Positions 16,907 through 26,671 are shown, counted from the first letter of the stretch. The stretch is 64,000 bases of DNA from Chloroflexota bacterium (GCA_947475545.1 CANJLL010000001.1:819734-883733); one strand, 5' to 3'. Notes: generated by a model not told the origin, from the sequence alone. Numbers and translations: made by a program.

Positions 16907-18358
16907 TCAGCCCTGGTCGGCCGTCTGCGGCAGCTCGTTCCGGAGCCCGGCGTTGATGGCCCACGCGTTCCGGACCGCCGCGGCGATGGCTCCTTCAATC
17001 CAGCGGCGACCCTTCCGATCGCAGGCGTCGCTGGCGAACCAGACGCGCCCCACGGGCCGGACGACATCGTCATAGAAGGTGCTCGTCATCTCGAGCGGCC
17101 GGAAGAGCGGGCCGATCCCCCCCGCGTACCGATCGAGCGCCCAGTCATGCGACACCCCGAACTCGAACGTTGACGCGGCCTGCGGGTGGATCTTGACCAG
17201 GTCCTCGAGCGCCTCGCTGATCCGCGTCTCCTCGTCGAGCATGCTGTAGGCCATGCTGTCCTGCTCCCAGGCATAGGAGGCGATCAGGACGCCCTTGCGC
17301 GTGTCGGGGTCCTGGCCGGCCGGGGTGTAGACGACGTTCCGGATCGCCAGGTCGGTCACGGTGACGCCGTGGCTGATCGCGTCGTCCTCCTGCCACCAGC
17401 GCCGGCTGAACTGCATGAAGATCTTGTGCGCGCGTCCGTAGTACACGTTCCGGATGGCGAACCGTTTCTCCGCGTCCAGGCCGCCGATCTCCATGTGGCG
17501 GAGCAGGACATACGGCACGGTGACGATGCATTCATCGGCGGTCACGGTGGAGCGCGTCCCGGTGGAGTCGGCCCATTGGACGATCACGCCGTCGGGGCCC
17601 TGGTCGATCGAGCGCACCTCCGCCCCCAGCCGGGTGTCATCGAGCAGGGTTGGCGCGAACGCGTTGGGCAGCGAATCGGACCCGGCCTCGATGAACTCGA
17701 GGTCGCCGAACACGTCGTCGTGCCAGTGGATGAACCACTCGATCAGCGAGAAATGGAAGCGGCCCTCGAGGTTGAGGACCGGCCCCATCAACCAGAGCGC
17801 CTGCTCGCTCACGCCCCGCTCCAGCAGCCAGGCGATGAGCGAGTACCGGTCGTACTCCTTGATCAGGCGATCCCACCCGCCCGGCTGCGCCACCAGGTCG
17901 ATGAGGGGCTGCATCGCCGCCTTGAGCAGGTCCGATGGCGAGCGCCCGCGCTCCCCATCAGGGAGGTTGTAGCCCGCGTCGTCGGCCCGAAAGTCGGCGC
18001 GACGCCAGCTCCGGCCGTTCAGGTGGATGATCGTGTCGGCATCCTCCATGCCGAAGGCCTGCGTGGGTAGCTTGAACCGATCGTGAATCAGGTGCTGGCC
18101 CAGATGGTGCTGGCGCGGGAAGCGCATGGCCCCGAACTCGCCGTACATCCGACCCGCGAAGCCGCGGTAGGTGTGGATCCGGCCACCCAGCCGATTGCGG
18201 GCCTCGAGGATGGTGACCCTGTGGCCCGCCTCCTTGAGCAGCAGCCCGGCGGTCAGGCCGGCGATGCCGGCACCCACGATCACGACGTGGCGGCGAGGTG
18301 CGGCATCGGTGGACAGGCCGGAACGGAGGACCTCGAGGAGGTCGAGTGGGACGCTCAT
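16907..18358 (-). CDS. FAD-dependent amine oxidase
   Basis: 483-residue flavoprotein of the monoamine/L-amino-acid oxidase type. The dinucleotide-binding motif VIVGAGIAGLTAG (about residues 26-38) is followed by the ILEARNRLGGRIHTY block, a substrate domain, and the C-terminal FAD-binding segment (RVWFASDACD...WIEGAIAAAVRNA). It would oxidise an amine to an imine with H2O2 release. The ATG at 18358 lies 7 nt after TACACT. It is divergent from two D-2-hydroxyacid dehydrogenases and convergent with the cysteine hydrolase. Confidence 0.85.
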   Translation of the reverse strand: MSVPLDLLEVLRSGLSTDAAPRRHVVIVGAGIAGLTAGLLLKEAGHRVTILEARNRLGGRIHTYRGFAGRMYGEFGAMRFPRQHHLGQHLIHDRFKLPTQAFGMEDADTIIHLNGRSWRRADFRADDAGYNLPDGERGRSPSDLLKAAMQPLIDLVAQPGGWDRLIKEYDRYSLIAWLLERGVSEQALWLMGPVLNLEGRFHFSLIEWFIHWHDDVFGDLEFIEAGSDSLPNAFAPTLLDDTRLGAEVRSIDQGPDGVIVQWADSTGTRSTVTADECIVTVPYVLLRHMEIGGLDAEKRFAIRNVYYGRAHKIFMQFSRRWWQEDDAISHGVTVTDLAIRNVVYTPAGQDPDTRKGVLIASYAWEQDSMAYSMLDEETRISEALEDLVKIHPQAASTFEFGVSHDWALDRYAGGIGPLFRPLEMTSTFYDDVVRPVGRVWFASDACDRKGRRWIEGAIAAAVRNAWAINAGLRNELPQTADQG

Positions 18359-18365
18359 GCGGCGC

Positions 18366-18371
18366 AGTGTA
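18366..18371 (-). promoter_or_regulatory. Leaderless -10 (TACACT) for amine oxidase
   Basis: TACACT ends 7 nt before the ATG at 18358 with no Shine-Dalgarno. Confidence 0.55.
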
Positions 18372-18449
18372 CGAGGGACGCGCATGCCGTGAAAGTGGGT
18401 TCGGTGCCTGCCACACTTCGGGCCAGCCACAGGCGAAGAGGAGAGACCA

Positions 18450-19523
18450 ATGGGCAAGCCGCGGGTGTTCGTGTTTGCACCGGCCGATCCGACCGGCGAG
18501 GCCCACCGGATGCTGGAGGAGGCCGGCTGCGAGCTGATCCTGGGCAAGGCCGGCTGGGAGACCCCGATGGGTGACAACGAGGCCGAGATGGCCCGGATGG
18601 CCGCCGGGTGCGACGCCCTGATGGGCGGGTCGATCCGGAGCAGCCCCATCACCCAGGGGATCATGGCCGCGGCGCCCGACCTCCGGATCATCGCCAAGTT
18701 CACGATCGGCACGGACGACATCGACGTCGAGGCGGCCACCGAGCGCGGCATCCTCGTCACCCACGCCCCCACAGAGGCCAACTGGGGCGGCGTCGCGGAG
18801 GGGACGGTCACCAACCTCCTCGCCCTCGTGAAGAAGACGCGCGAGCGGGATCGCTGGCTGAAGACGACGCCCGGCTGGCGGAACCTTGAGCACCAGGGGA
18901 CCTTCGTGGGCCGCCGCCGGACGGACGGCTACCCCGGCATCGTCATCGGCCTGGTGGGCCTGGGCCGGATCGGGACCCGCGTCGCCAGGCTGCTGGCGCC
19001 GTGGGGGATGCGCATGATCGCCTACGACCCCTACGTGCCCAACGACAAGTTCCTGCGGGCGGGCGTGGAGCGGATGCCGTCGCTGGAATCGCTCCTGCGC
19101 GAGGCGGACGCCGTCTCGCTCCACGTGACGCTGACGCGCGAGACGCGGCACTTCATCGGGGCGGCGGAGTTCGCCGCGATGAAGCCCACGGCGGTGTTCG
19201 TCAACACGGCCCGCGGCGGGTGCGTCGACGAGCCGGCGCTGATCGAGGCGCTGGCCTCGAAGCGGATCGCGGGCGCCGCCCTGGACGTCTTCGAGGACGA
19301 GCCCCTGGCGGCCGATTCGCCGCTCCGGGCCATGGACGACCGGGTCCTCCTCTCGCCGCACATGGTCTCGTCCAACTACGGCAGCGGCCTGAAGCCGGGC
19401 CTGATGTGGGCCACGCGGTCGGTGATCGCCGCGCTCAAGGGCGAGCTCCCGGACAACGTCTTCAACAAGGACGTCGTGGACCAGTGGCGGGACCGCTTCG
19501 AGGGCCGGAGCATCCTCGACTAG
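18450..19523 (+). CDS. D-isomer-specific 2-hydroxyacid dehydrogenase (first of a tandem pair)
   Basis: 357 residues. NAD(P)-dependent interconversion of a 2-hydroxyacid and a 2-oxoacid. The Rossmann motif LVGLGRIGTRVA lies around residues 170-180. Catalytic Arg sits in NTARGGCVDE, Glu in DVFEDEPL and His in LSPHMVSSN. A 15-20 residue insertion before the Rossmann domain (PGWRNLEHQGTF...) distinguishes it from the second copy. A GAAGAGGAGAGA Shine-Dalgarno precedes the ATG. The second dehydrogenase follows after 22 nt, so they are probably co-transcribed. Substrate unknown. Confidence 0.88.
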   Translation: MGKPRVFVFAPADPTGEAHRMLEEAGCELILGKAGWETPMGDNEAEMARMAAGCDALMGGSIRSSPITQGIMAAAPDLRIIAKFTIGTDDIDVEAATERGILVTHAPTEANWGGVAEGTVTNLLALVKKTRERDRWLKTTPGWRNLEHQGTFVGRRRTDGYPGIVIGLVGLGRIGTRVARLLAPWGMRMIAYDPYVPNDKFLRAGVERMPSLESLLREADAVSLHVTLTRETRHFIGAAEFAAMKPTAVFVNTARGGCVDEPALIEALASKRIAGAALDVFEDEPLAADSPLRAMDDRVLLSPHMVSSNYGSGLKPGLMWATRSVIAALKGELPDNVFNKDVVDQWRDRFEGRSILD

Positions 19524-19545
19524 ACGGACAGAGGGGACGGGGCGA

Positions 19546-20583
19546 ATGGCGGAACGCATGCGCATCGTGGCCGTGGGGCCGTGGGATCGCCCGGGCTGGG
19601 CGGCGGCGCTGACGGCGGCCGGCCACGAGGTGATCGAGGGCCGCTCCATCGAGCACTTCCCCGGCCAGCCCTACTCCCAGGCCGAGATGATCGAGCTGTG
19701 CCGGGACGCCGACGCGGTCCTGGTCTCGTCGCGCGACAGGATGACGCGACCCATCATCGAGGCCTCCCCGCGCCTCCGGATCATCGCCAAGGCCACGATC
19801 GGCGTGGAGGTCATCGACCTTGACGCCGCCACGGACCACGGCATCGTGGTGTGCAACAGCCCGGCGCTGGAGAACCTGGTCGGCGTCGCGGAGGGCGCCA
19901 TCGCCCAGATCCTGGCGCTCGTGAAGCGGGTCCGGATCAACGAGCGGATGCTCCGCGAGGGCAAGTGGCGCGCCGACGATCGGCTGGGCGAGCTGCTCTG
20001 GGGCAAGACCGTGGGGATCATCGGCCTGGGGCGAATCGGCGCGAACGTGGCCCGCCGCCTGCAGACCTGGGACGTCCGCGTCCTGGCGACCGACCCCAAC
20101 GTGGAGCCCGGCCACGCGGTGTCGGTCGGCGCCCAGCTGGTGCCGCTCGATCAGCTGTTGGCCGAGTCCGACGCGATCACCATCCACGTCAACCTCACCG
20201 ACGACACGCGCGGCCTGATGACCGAGGCGCGCTTCCGGGCGATGAAGCCCACCGCCTACCTGGTCAACAGCTCCCGGGGTCCGGTGCTGGACGAGGCCGC
20301 GCTCTGCCGCGCGATCCGCGAGGGGTGGATCGCGGGCGCGGCGCTGGACGTGTTCGAGCAGGAGCCGCTCCGGCCCGGCAACCCCATCCTGGACCTGGAC
20401 CCGGACCGGGTCATGCTCACGCCCCACGCCATCGGCGCCAACCGGGCCATGCGCGAGACCGGGACGGTCATGGCCGTGGACAACATGGCGCGCGCCCTCC
20501 GCGGCGAGCTGCCGAAGAACATCGTCAACCCCGAAGCGATCCCGGGGTGGAAGCGGCGGTTCGTCAGCCCCGCGGGAGCCTGA
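19546..20583 (+). CDS. D-isomer-specific 2-hydroxyacid dehydrogenase (second of a tandem pair)
   Basis: 345 residues with the same fold as its upstream neighbour but clearly diverged: Rossmann IIGLGRIGANVA, catalytic Arg in NSSRGPVLDE, Glu in DVFEQEPL, His in LTPHAIGAN. AGAGGGGACGGGG precedes the ATG. It may form a hetero-oligomer with, or act in sequence after, the first dehydrogenase (inference). Confidence 0.88.
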   Translation: MAERMRIVAVGPWDRPGWAAALTAAGHEVIEGRSIEHFPGQPYSQAEMIELCRDADAVLVSSRDRMTRPIIEASPRLRIIAKATIGVEVIDLDAATDHGIVVCNSPALENLVGVAEGAIAQILALVKRVRINERMLREGKWRADDRLGELLWGKTVGIIGLGRIGANVARRLQTWDVRVLATDPNVEPGHAVSVGAQLVPLDQLLAESDAITIHVNLTDDTRGLMTEARFRAMKPTAYLVNSSRGPVLDEAALCRAIREGWIAGAALDVFEQEPLRPGNPILDLDPDRVMLTPHAIGANRAMRETGTVMAVDNMARALRGELPKNIVNPEAIPGWKRRFVSPAGA

Positions 20584-20895
20584 CCGACCGAACGGCCGCC
20601 GAAGCGGATTCGATCGCCCGCGAGGATTCGACGCCGGCCTGCTCGCGATCGGCCTGGACTTCCTGCGCGGCCGGCGCCAGCGCCCCGCGGATCTCCAGGT
20701 GGGGCATGGCGGGCGGCTTCAGGCCGCAGCTCTCGCCGATGGAGAGCACGGACGCGAGGGCGAGCAGCCGGAGCCAGCGAGTCATGCCCGAACCGTACCC
20801 CCGGGCGCGGCGACGGCCACCCGGCCAGAGGTCCCGGGCCCGGGCGGGACCCTGCGGCCCCTGGGGCGATCAGGCCGGCTCGGGCTCCGGGCGGG
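20584..20895. other. Intergenic, no supported gene
   Basis: 312 bp between the convergent dehydrogenase and MMPL transporter genes. A 73-codon minus-strand frame (20564-20785) begins with a hydrophobic segment but lacks a proper lipobox, has no ribosome-binding site and overlaps the dehydrogenase end, so it is not called. No clear terminator is seen. Confidence 0.5.
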
Positions 20896-23193
20896 TCAGG
20901 CCGGCTCCGGCTCCGGCTCCTGGTCTTCCGGCGTGCCCTCGATGTTGACCCGCGGGATCCAGTCGAGGAAGCGCGGGATCCACCAGTTCCAGTCGCCCAG
21001 CAGGCGCATGGTCGCCGGCAGCAGCAGGCTCCGGATGATCGTGGCGTCCACCAGCACGGCCACGGCCAAGCCCAGCCCAAGCTCGCGGATGATCACCAGC
21101 CGGAGGGTCACGAACACCGCGAACACGGCGACCATGATCGCCGCCGCGCTGGTGATGGTGCCGGCCGTGATCGAGATTCCCCGCTCCACCGCCGCGCTCG
21201 ACTCCAGGCCCGCGGACCGCGCCTCCTGGATGCGGCTGAGGATGAAGACCTCGTAGTCCATCGACAGCCCAAACAGGATCGTGAACACGAAGGCGGGCAC
21301 GAACGACTCGATGGGCCCCGCCTTGAAGTCCAGCTGCTGCGCCAGGTTCCCGTCCTGGAAGACCAGGACCAGCACGCCGAACGCCGTCGCGGTGGAGATC
21401 AGGTTGAGCAGGATCGCCTTGATCGGGATCACAATCGAGTGGAAGACCAGCAGCAGGAGCAGGAACGACAGGATGAGCACGAAGGCGACGACCTTGGGCA
21501 GCCCCTCCTCGTAGAACTTGACCGTATCCAGCACGAACGCGGCGTCGCCGCCGACGTAGGCGTGGACGTCCGGCAGGGCGCCGAAGACCGCGGGGACGAT
21601 CCGGCCGCGGACATCCTGGACGAGGGCCCGGTTGGCGAGGTCGTTTGGCTCGCCGCTCATGGTCAGGATGACGCGGGCCACCTTGCCGTCGACAGAGGTC
21701 TGGGTGGTACCCGGTCCGGTCAGGCCCTTGAGCGCTGCCAGCTCGGCGGGGAGCTTCGCGACGGCGTCGCGGGTCTCCGCCCGGTCCGCGCCCGTGACCA
21801 CGACGGTGAGGTTGAGGGTGGTGCCCTGCGGCCACTTCTCGCTGAGCAGGTTCCGGGCCTGCACGGCATCGAGCGTGTCGGGGAAGCTCTCCAGGTCGGT
21901 CTGGCCCAGGTGAAGCCGCGTCACGGGCGAGGCGACCGCCAGCAGCACCACGGCACTGACGAGGACCACGGGGACCGCGTGCCGCATCGCGAAGCGGACG
22001 AGGACGGCCCAGAGGCCCAGCCCCTCGTGCGGGTGGCGGCCGGGAATTCGAAGGCGGAGCCGGTCGATCTTCATGTCCAGGATCGCCAGCACCGCCGGCA
22101 GGAACGTGAGCGAGCCGACGACCGAGATGAACACGACCGCGATGGTCCCCAGGGCCATCGAGCGGAAGAACGAGTCATCGAGGAAGAACAGGCCGGCAAT
22201 GGAGATCATCACCGCCAGGCCGGAGAAGAAGACCGCGCGGCCAGCGGTGGAGGCGGCGATCTCGATCGCCTCGTCGCGGGTCTTGCCACGTCGCCGCTCG
22301 CTGCGGAAGCGGGTCAGCAGGAAGAGCGAGTAGTCAACCGCCACGGCCAGGCCGATGAGCACGATCAGCTGGTTGGCGTACGGGCTCACCGGCGAGACCA
22401 GCTGGCTGTAGATGGCCAGGAATCCGAAGGCCCCCACGAGCGACGCGACCGCGAGGATCAGCGGCACGAAGGCCGCAACCACCGTGCCGAAGGCCAGCAC
22501 CAGGATGACGAAGGTGATGGGGATGGTCAGGCGCAGGGACCCGTCCAGGTCCGTGCTGACCATCTCGCTGATCTCGGCGTTGGCGAGCGAGCTGTTCAGG
22601 GAGTGGACCCGGTAGCCGGGGTGGTCCACGCGGAGCTGGGCGAAGAGCGCCGGGAGCGGGGCCACGCGGTCATCGACCTGTGTGCCCGAGCCCAGCACCG
22701 TCCCGACGATCCGGACCGTGGAGAGGTCCTCTGACACCAGGCCCGCGGCGGGTGGGGCTGTGAACGGATCGACGATCGAGGTGACGCTGGGCACCTCCTG
22801 GCCATCGATGGTGGTCCGCACGCCGCCGAGCCTGGAGATCACGTCCTTGACGGTCGCCTGGTACGCGGGATCCGTGACCTTGGCGGTGTCCGAGCTGACC
22901 AGGACCAGCAGGGTCTGCGACGCCGGGACGGGCGGGGCATCGGGGCGGACGTTGGCCGCGTTCCAGGTGCTGTTCGCGACCCGCGATTCGGAGGGGACGC
23001 GGTCGTTGTTGAGGACGGCGTTCTGGGCCGCGGTCCCGCCCATCGCCTGGCTCAGGCCGAACAGGCCGCCGGTGAAGACGAACCACAGGATGAGGACCGG
23101 CCAGCGGTGGCGGGCGCTGAACGTGGCCACAACCACGGTCCACGCCCGGCGGGCGGGTCGGGGCGCCCGGTCGGTCGCGGATCGGTCAGTCAT
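20896..23193 (-). CDS. MMPL/RND-family membrane transporter
   Basis: 765 residues. Two repeats of a 6-TM unit, each led by one helix and a large extracytoplasmic loop (about residues 50-200 and 420-560). The first core contains LIVLIGLAVAVDYSLFLLTRFRSERRRG and the second LFGLSMDYEVFILSRIQEARSAG, with the Asp-Tyr pair of the proton-relay motif in both. Such proteins export lipids or hydrophobic compounds using the proton gradient. The C-terminal tail has repeated Glu-Pro. The ATG at 23193 is 7 nt after TACGCT. Confidence 0.9.
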   Translation of the reverse strand: MTDRSATDRAPRPARRAWTVVVATFSARHRWPVLILWFVFTGGLFGLSQAMGGTAAQNAVLNNDRVPSESRVANSTWNAANVRPDAPPVPASQTLLVLVSSDTAKVTDPAYQATVKDVISRLGGVRTTIDGQEVPSVTSIVDPFTAPPAAGLVSEDLSTVRIVGTVLGSGTQVDDRVAPLPALFAQLRVDHPGYRVHSLNSSLANAEISEMVSTDLDGSLRLTIPITFVILVLAFGTVVAAFVPLILAVASLVGAFGFLAIYSQLVSPVSPYANQLIVLIGLAVAVDYSLFLLTRFRSERRRGKTRDEAIEIAASTAGRAVFFSGLAVMISIAGLFFLDDSFFRSMALGTIAVVFISVVGSLTFLPAVLAILDMKIDRLRLRIPGRHPHEGLGLWAVLVRFAMRHAVPVVLVSAVVLLAVASPVTRLHLGQTDLESFPDTLDAVQARNLLSEKWPQGTTLNLTVVVTGADRAETRDAVAKLPAELAALKGLTGPGTTQTSVDGKVARVILTMSGEPNDLANRALVQDVRGRIVPAVFGALPDVHAYVGGDAAFVLDTVKFYEEGLPKVVAFVLILSFLLLLLVFHSIVIPIKAILLNLISTATAFGVLVLVFQDGNLAQQLDFKAGPIESFVPAFVFTILFGLSMDYEVFILSRIQEARSAGLESSAAVERGISITAGTITSAAAIMVAVFAVFVTLRLVIIRELGLGLAVAVLVDATIIRSLLLPATMRLLGDWNWWIPRFLDWIPRVNIEGTPEDQEPEPEPA

Positions 23194-23200
23194 CGTGCCG

Positions 23201-23206
23201 AGCGTA
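23201..23206 (-). promoter_or_regulatory. Leaderless -10 (TACGCT) for MMPL transporter
   Basis: TACGCT ends 7 nt before the ATG at 23193 and no Shine-Dalgarno intervenes. Confidence 0.5.
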
Positions 23207-23534
23207 CCCCGAAACAGGCGGCGGCGCTGTCGGGGCTGACCCCTGGTTCGGCAGCCCGGGGCGGCGGGGGCCGGCGTGGTCCCGGGGTCCAGTCGCACGG
23301 ACCTGGGCGGCGCCGATCAGGTCAGGAGCCACCATATTCCCGTGCCTCGGCCGTTGGGCAAGACGGCCCACCGTCGGAACCCGATCTGACCGTGTCTCGA
23401 CCCCGAATCGCCACCAGATGGCCACCACCTGGTCGCGCGGTGGCAAAACGGACGGGACCCGCGAGTCAGCCGGACCGCGCCATCGGCCAACGCCATCCCC
23501 CCGGGAATGTGGGGATATCGGCGGCAGGCGCAGC

Positions 23535-23783
23535 GTGAGCGACGCCCGCAGGCGCGAACACGTAGGGGGTAACACGGCAGGTGCAGGCAACGCCGCGGGT
23601 GCAGGCAACGCCGCGGGTGCAGGCAACGCCCCAGACGCCGCTCAGGTGGGCGGCCAAGGTGGATTGCCTTCCCGCCAGTCCGGCGCGGCGCATGAAAGGC
23701 GCGACCGAGGCCCGGAGCGAGCGCACCCGGTGGTGCGTGAGCGACGCCCGCAGGCGCGGACACGCAGGGCGCAACGATTCAGG
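23535..23783. repeat. Direct repeat pair, 202 bp apart
   Basis: About 47 bp beginning GTGAGCGACGCCCGCAGGCG at 23535 and again at 23737. The first 22 bases are identical and the rest about 75% alike, ending near 23581 and 23783. Confidence 0.75.
23580..23630. repeat. 18-bp tandem repeat, 2.8 copies
   Basis: Unit GGTGCAGGCAACGCCGCG, two exact copies and a partial third. It is immediately 3' of the first long direct repeat. Confidence 0.85.
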
Positions 23784-23823
23784 CGCCCGCCTAACTGGCG
23801 GCCAGGGTTGGAGGCAATCCCCG

Positions 23824-25341
23824 CTAGGAGGGCTGGTTGTCGATCTGGGCTCGCTGCAGCCGGCCGGAGAAGTCCACGTACACGGCCTTCCACTCCGTGA
23901 ACGTGTCGATCGCCACGTGGCCGGCCTCGCGGTGGCCGTTGCCCGTCTCCTTCCAGCCGCCGAAGGGCAGGTGCGTCTCGGCGCCGATCGTGCCGGCGTT
24001 GACGTACACGATCCCCGTCTCGAAGTCGCGCATCGCGCGGAAGGCCGTGTTCACGTTCTCCGTGAAGATCGATGACGAGAGCCCGTAGCGCGTCCCGTTG
24101 ACGGCCTTGACCACCTCGTCGTAGCCGTCCACCGGGATCACCGACAGCACGGGGCCAAAGATCTCCTCCTGGGCGATCCGCGCCATGGGCGCCACGTTGC
24201 TGAAGATGGTCGGCTGGAAGAACGAGCCGTTGGCCAGGTCGCCGTCCCGGGCGATGGAGCCGCCGCAGACCAGGTCGGCCTCGCGCCGGCCGATCGTCAC
24301 GTACTCGGCCACCTTCGCCAGCGCGGCCGGGTTGATGAGCGGCCCCACGTCCGTGGCCACGTCCAGCCCGTAGCCCAGGCGCATCTTCTCGGCCCGCGCC
24401 TTGAGCTTGGCGACCAGCGCGTCTGCGACCGGCCGGTCCACCACCACCCGCGAGCACGCCGTGCAGCGCTGACCGGTGGTCCCGAACGCGGACCAGAGGA
24501 TGCCGTCCACGGCCAGGTCCAGGTCCGCGTCGCGCATGACCGCCACCGCGTTCTTGCCGCCCAGCTCCAGGGAGAGGCGCTTCAGCCGCTGACCGCCCTT
24601 CGCCGCGATCGCCTTGCCGGTGACCGAGCTGCCGGTGAACGAGATCACCGGGACGTCCGGCGAGTCGACGATGGTGTCACCCACCTCCGCGCCGCTGCCG
24701 GTGACCAGGTTGACCGTGCCGGCCGGGAAGCCCGCCTGCTCCATCAGCTCCACGAGGAGCGTCGCGCAGTGCGGCGTGTCACTGGCGGGCTTGAAGACCA
24801 CCGTGTTGCCGGTGACGAGCGCCGGCATCATCTTCCAGCACGGGATGGCCATCGGGAAGTTCCAGGGCGTGATGATCCCGGCCACGCCCAGCGGCTGGCG
24901 GATGCTCATCGCCCACTTGTCGGGCAGCTCGGACGGCGTGGTGTCCCCGAACATCCGCCGGCCCTCGCCCGCCATCAGGTAGGCGATGTCGATCCCCTCC
25001 TGGACGTCGCCGCGCGCCTCGGCCAGCACCTTGCCCATCTCGCGGGTCATCGCCTGGGCCAGGCGCTCCTTGTGCTGCGCCATGAGGGCACCGAAGGCAT
25101 ACAGGATCTCGCCGCGGCGCGGGGCCGGGGTGTTTCGCCAGGCCGGGAACGCCGCCTGTGCGGCATCGATCGCCATCGCGGTGTCCCCCGCCGTGCCGGC
25201 CTGGAAGCGCCCCACCACGTCGCGGCGATCGGCCGGATTCAGGCTCTCGAACGTACGGCCGGACTGGGATGCCACCCACTCCCCGCCGATGAAGAGCTTG
25301 AAGGCGGGCGCGTCGGCGCTGCTGACGGGCTGAACGGACAT
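23824..25341 (-). CDS. NAD(P)-dependent aldehyde dehydrogenase
   Basis: 505-residue ALDH superfamily enzyme oxidising an aldehyde or semialdehyde to the acid. TPWNFPMAIP and FKPASDTP form cofactor contacts, SFTGSS the Rossmann turn, SLELGGKN holds the general-base Glu, GQRCTACSR the nucleophilic Cys, and EEIFGPVLSV the C-terminal NAD-binding segment. Length is normal. The start at ATG 25341 has GGAG at 11 nt. It follows the thiolase gene by 70 nt on the same strand, consistent with a catabolic acyl-CoA/aldehyde unit. Exact substrate unknown. Confidence 0.9.
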   Translation of the reverse strand: MSVQPVSSADAPAFKLFIGGEWVASQSGRTFESLNPADRRDVVGRFQAGTAGDTAMAIDAAQAAFPAWRNTPAPRRGEILYAFGALMAQHKERLAQAMTREMGKVLAEARGDVQEGIDIAYLMAGEGRRMFGDTTPSELPDKWAMSIRQPLGVAGIITPWNFPMAIPCWKMMPALVTGNTVVFKPASDTPHCATLLVELMEQAGFPAGTVNLVTGSGAEVGDTIVDSPDVPVISFTGSSVTGKAIAAKGGQRLKRLSLELGGKNAVAVMRDADLDLAVDGILWSAFGTTGQRCTACSRVVVDRPVADALVAKLKARAEKMRLGYGLDVATDVGPLINPAALAKVAEYVTIGRREADLVCGGSIARDGDLANGSFFQPTIFSNVAPMARIAQEEIFGPVLSVIPVDGYDEVVKAVNGTRYGLSSSIFTENVNTAFRAMRDFETGIVYVNAGTIGAETHLPFGGWKETGNGHREAGHVAIDTFTEWKAVYVDFSGRLQRAQIDNQPS

Positions 25342-25411
25342 CGAGGCTGTCTCCGGGCTGCGAAGGGCTGGCGGGTTGTGGTGCGAGTGGAGGCCGAGTG
25401 GGCGCCGGCGG

Positions 25412-26659
25412 TCAGACGCGTTCGATGGCCATGGCCACCGAGCCGCCGCCGCCCAGGCAGAGCGTGGCGAGACCCAGGCGGCCACCTCGGCGCGCCAGCT
25501 CGTTGACCAGCGTGACGACAATGCGGGCGCCGGACGCCCCGATGGGGTGGCCGAGGGCGATGGCGCCACCGTTGACGTTGACGCGGTCCCAGTCGAAGCC
25601 CAGCTCGCGGCCGTCGGCCAGGACCTGGGCCGCGAAGGCCTCGTTGATCTCGATCAGGTCGAAGTCGCCGATGGCGAGCCCGGTCCGTTCGAGGAGCCGG
25701 CGCACGCCCTGCACGGGCGCCAGGAAGAGCCACTTGGGATCCACCTCGGCCTGGGCGTAGCCGACGATCCGGGCGAGCGGCGTCAGGCCCAGCCGCTCCA
25801 CGGCGGCGCCGCTGGCCAGCACCGTGGCCGCCGCGCCGTCGGTGATGCCGGGCGCGTTGCCGGCCGTAACCGTGCCCACGGTGGCCGCGCCGCGGTCCTC
25901 GCCGTCGGGGAGCGTGAAGGCGGGCCGGAGCTTGGCCAGGCTCTCCGCCGAGGTATCGCGTCGCGGCCCCTCGTCGGTGGTGACGACCGTCTCGCGGCCC
26001 TTGGCGTCCCGGACCGTGACCGGGACGATCTCGGCGTCGAACCGGCCCGCGTCCTGGGCGGCCACCGCGCGGCGGTGGCTCTCGAGCGCGAAGGCGTCCT
26101 GGTCCTCGCGCGACACGTCAGCGCGGATGGCGACGCGCTCGGCGTGCGTGCCCATGTGGCAGTCCTCGACCGCGCACCAGAGGCCGTCGTGGACGGTGCT
26201 GTCGACCAGCGTCCCGTCGCCCAGCCGCAGCCCGAAGCGGGCTCCGGGAAGCAGGTACGGCGCCTGGTTCATGCTCTCCATGCCACCCGCGACGACGATC
26301 TCCGCGTCACCCGCCCGGATGGACGCCGCGCCCAGCATCAGCGCCTTCAGGCCCGAGCCGCAGACGCGGTTGATGGTGGTGGCGGGGGTGCTCGTTGCGA
26401 GACCCGCCCGGAGCGCCGCCTGGCGCGCGGGTGCCTGGCCCGCCCCCGCCTGAAGCACCTGGCCCATCAGGACCTCGTCGATCGCCGTCCCCGCGGGCAG
26501 CCCCGCGCGCTCCACGGCCGCCCGGATCGCGACCGCGCCCAGCTCCACCGCCGGGACCGACGCGAGCGCGCCGCCGAACTTGCCGATCGGCGTGCGGGCC
26601 ATTCCGACGATGTAGACGTCCAGATTCGAACCGGCCGGTCGCGGGAGGCTGCTGCTCAC
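25412..26659 (-). CDS. Acetyl-CoA C-acetyltransferase (thiolase)
   Basis: 415 residues. Reversible condensation of two acetyl-CoA, or thiolysis of 3-ketoacyl-CoA. Acyl-accepting Cys is in [11 protein letters not shown], His in [10 protein letters not shown] and the second Cys in [11 protein letters not shown]. The N-terminal [16 protein letters not shown] strand is typical of degradative or biosynthetic thiolases. GTG at 26659 starts 6 nt after TAGAGT, so a promoter sits in the 22-nt gap after aceE. With the 3-hydroxyacyl-CoA dehydrogenase at 32.9 kb it may serve beta-oxidation or acetoacetyl-CoA/PHB-type metabolism. Confidence 0.9.
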   Translation of the reverse strand: MSSSLPRPAGSNLDVYIVGMARTPIGKFGGALASVPAVELGAVAIRAAVERAGLPAGTAIDEVLMGQVLQAGAGQAPARQAALRAGLATSTPATTINRVCGSGLKALMLGAASIRAGDAEIVVAGGMESMNQAPYLLPGARFGLRLGDGTLVDSTVHDGLWCAVEDCHMGTHAERVAIRADVSREDQDAFALESHRRAVAAQDAGRFDAEIVPVTVRDAKGRETVVTTDEGPRRDTSAESLAKLRPAFTLPDGEDRGAATVGTVTAGNAPGITDGAAATVLASGAAVERLGLTPLARIVGYAQAEVDPKWLFLAPVQGVRRLLERTGLAIGDFDLIEINEAFAAQVLADGRELGFDWDRVNVNGGAIALGHPIGASGARIVVTLVNELARRGGRLGLATLCLGGGGSVAMAIERV

Positions 26660-26665
26660 GGGCAG

Positions 26666-26671
26666 ACTCTA
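26666..26671 (-). promoter_or_regulatory. Leaderless -10 (TAGAGT) for thiolase
   Basis: TAGAGT ends 6 nt before the GTG at 26659, within the 22-nt gap after aceE. Confidence 0.6.

Larger units (their letters stand above)
23194..23823. other. 630-bp non-coding tract rich in direct and tandem repeats
   Basis: No frame here has a plausible start, codon pattern or family motif. It holds the MMPL promoter (TACGCT 23201-23206), an 18-bp tandem array (23580-23630) and a longer direct repeat (23535-23581 and 23737-23783). It may be decayed mobile or intergenic repeat DNA. Confidence 0.6.

Noticed and set aside
17958-19649. 563-codon minus-strand open frame
   Set aside because: Antisense to the first D-2-hydroxyacid dehydrogenase and overlapping the amine oxidase start; no motif and wrong codon pattern.
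20564-20785. 73-codon frame with a hydrophobic N-terminus
   Set aside because: No ribosome-binding site, no leaderless -10, no true lipobox, and it overlaps the dehydrogenase end.
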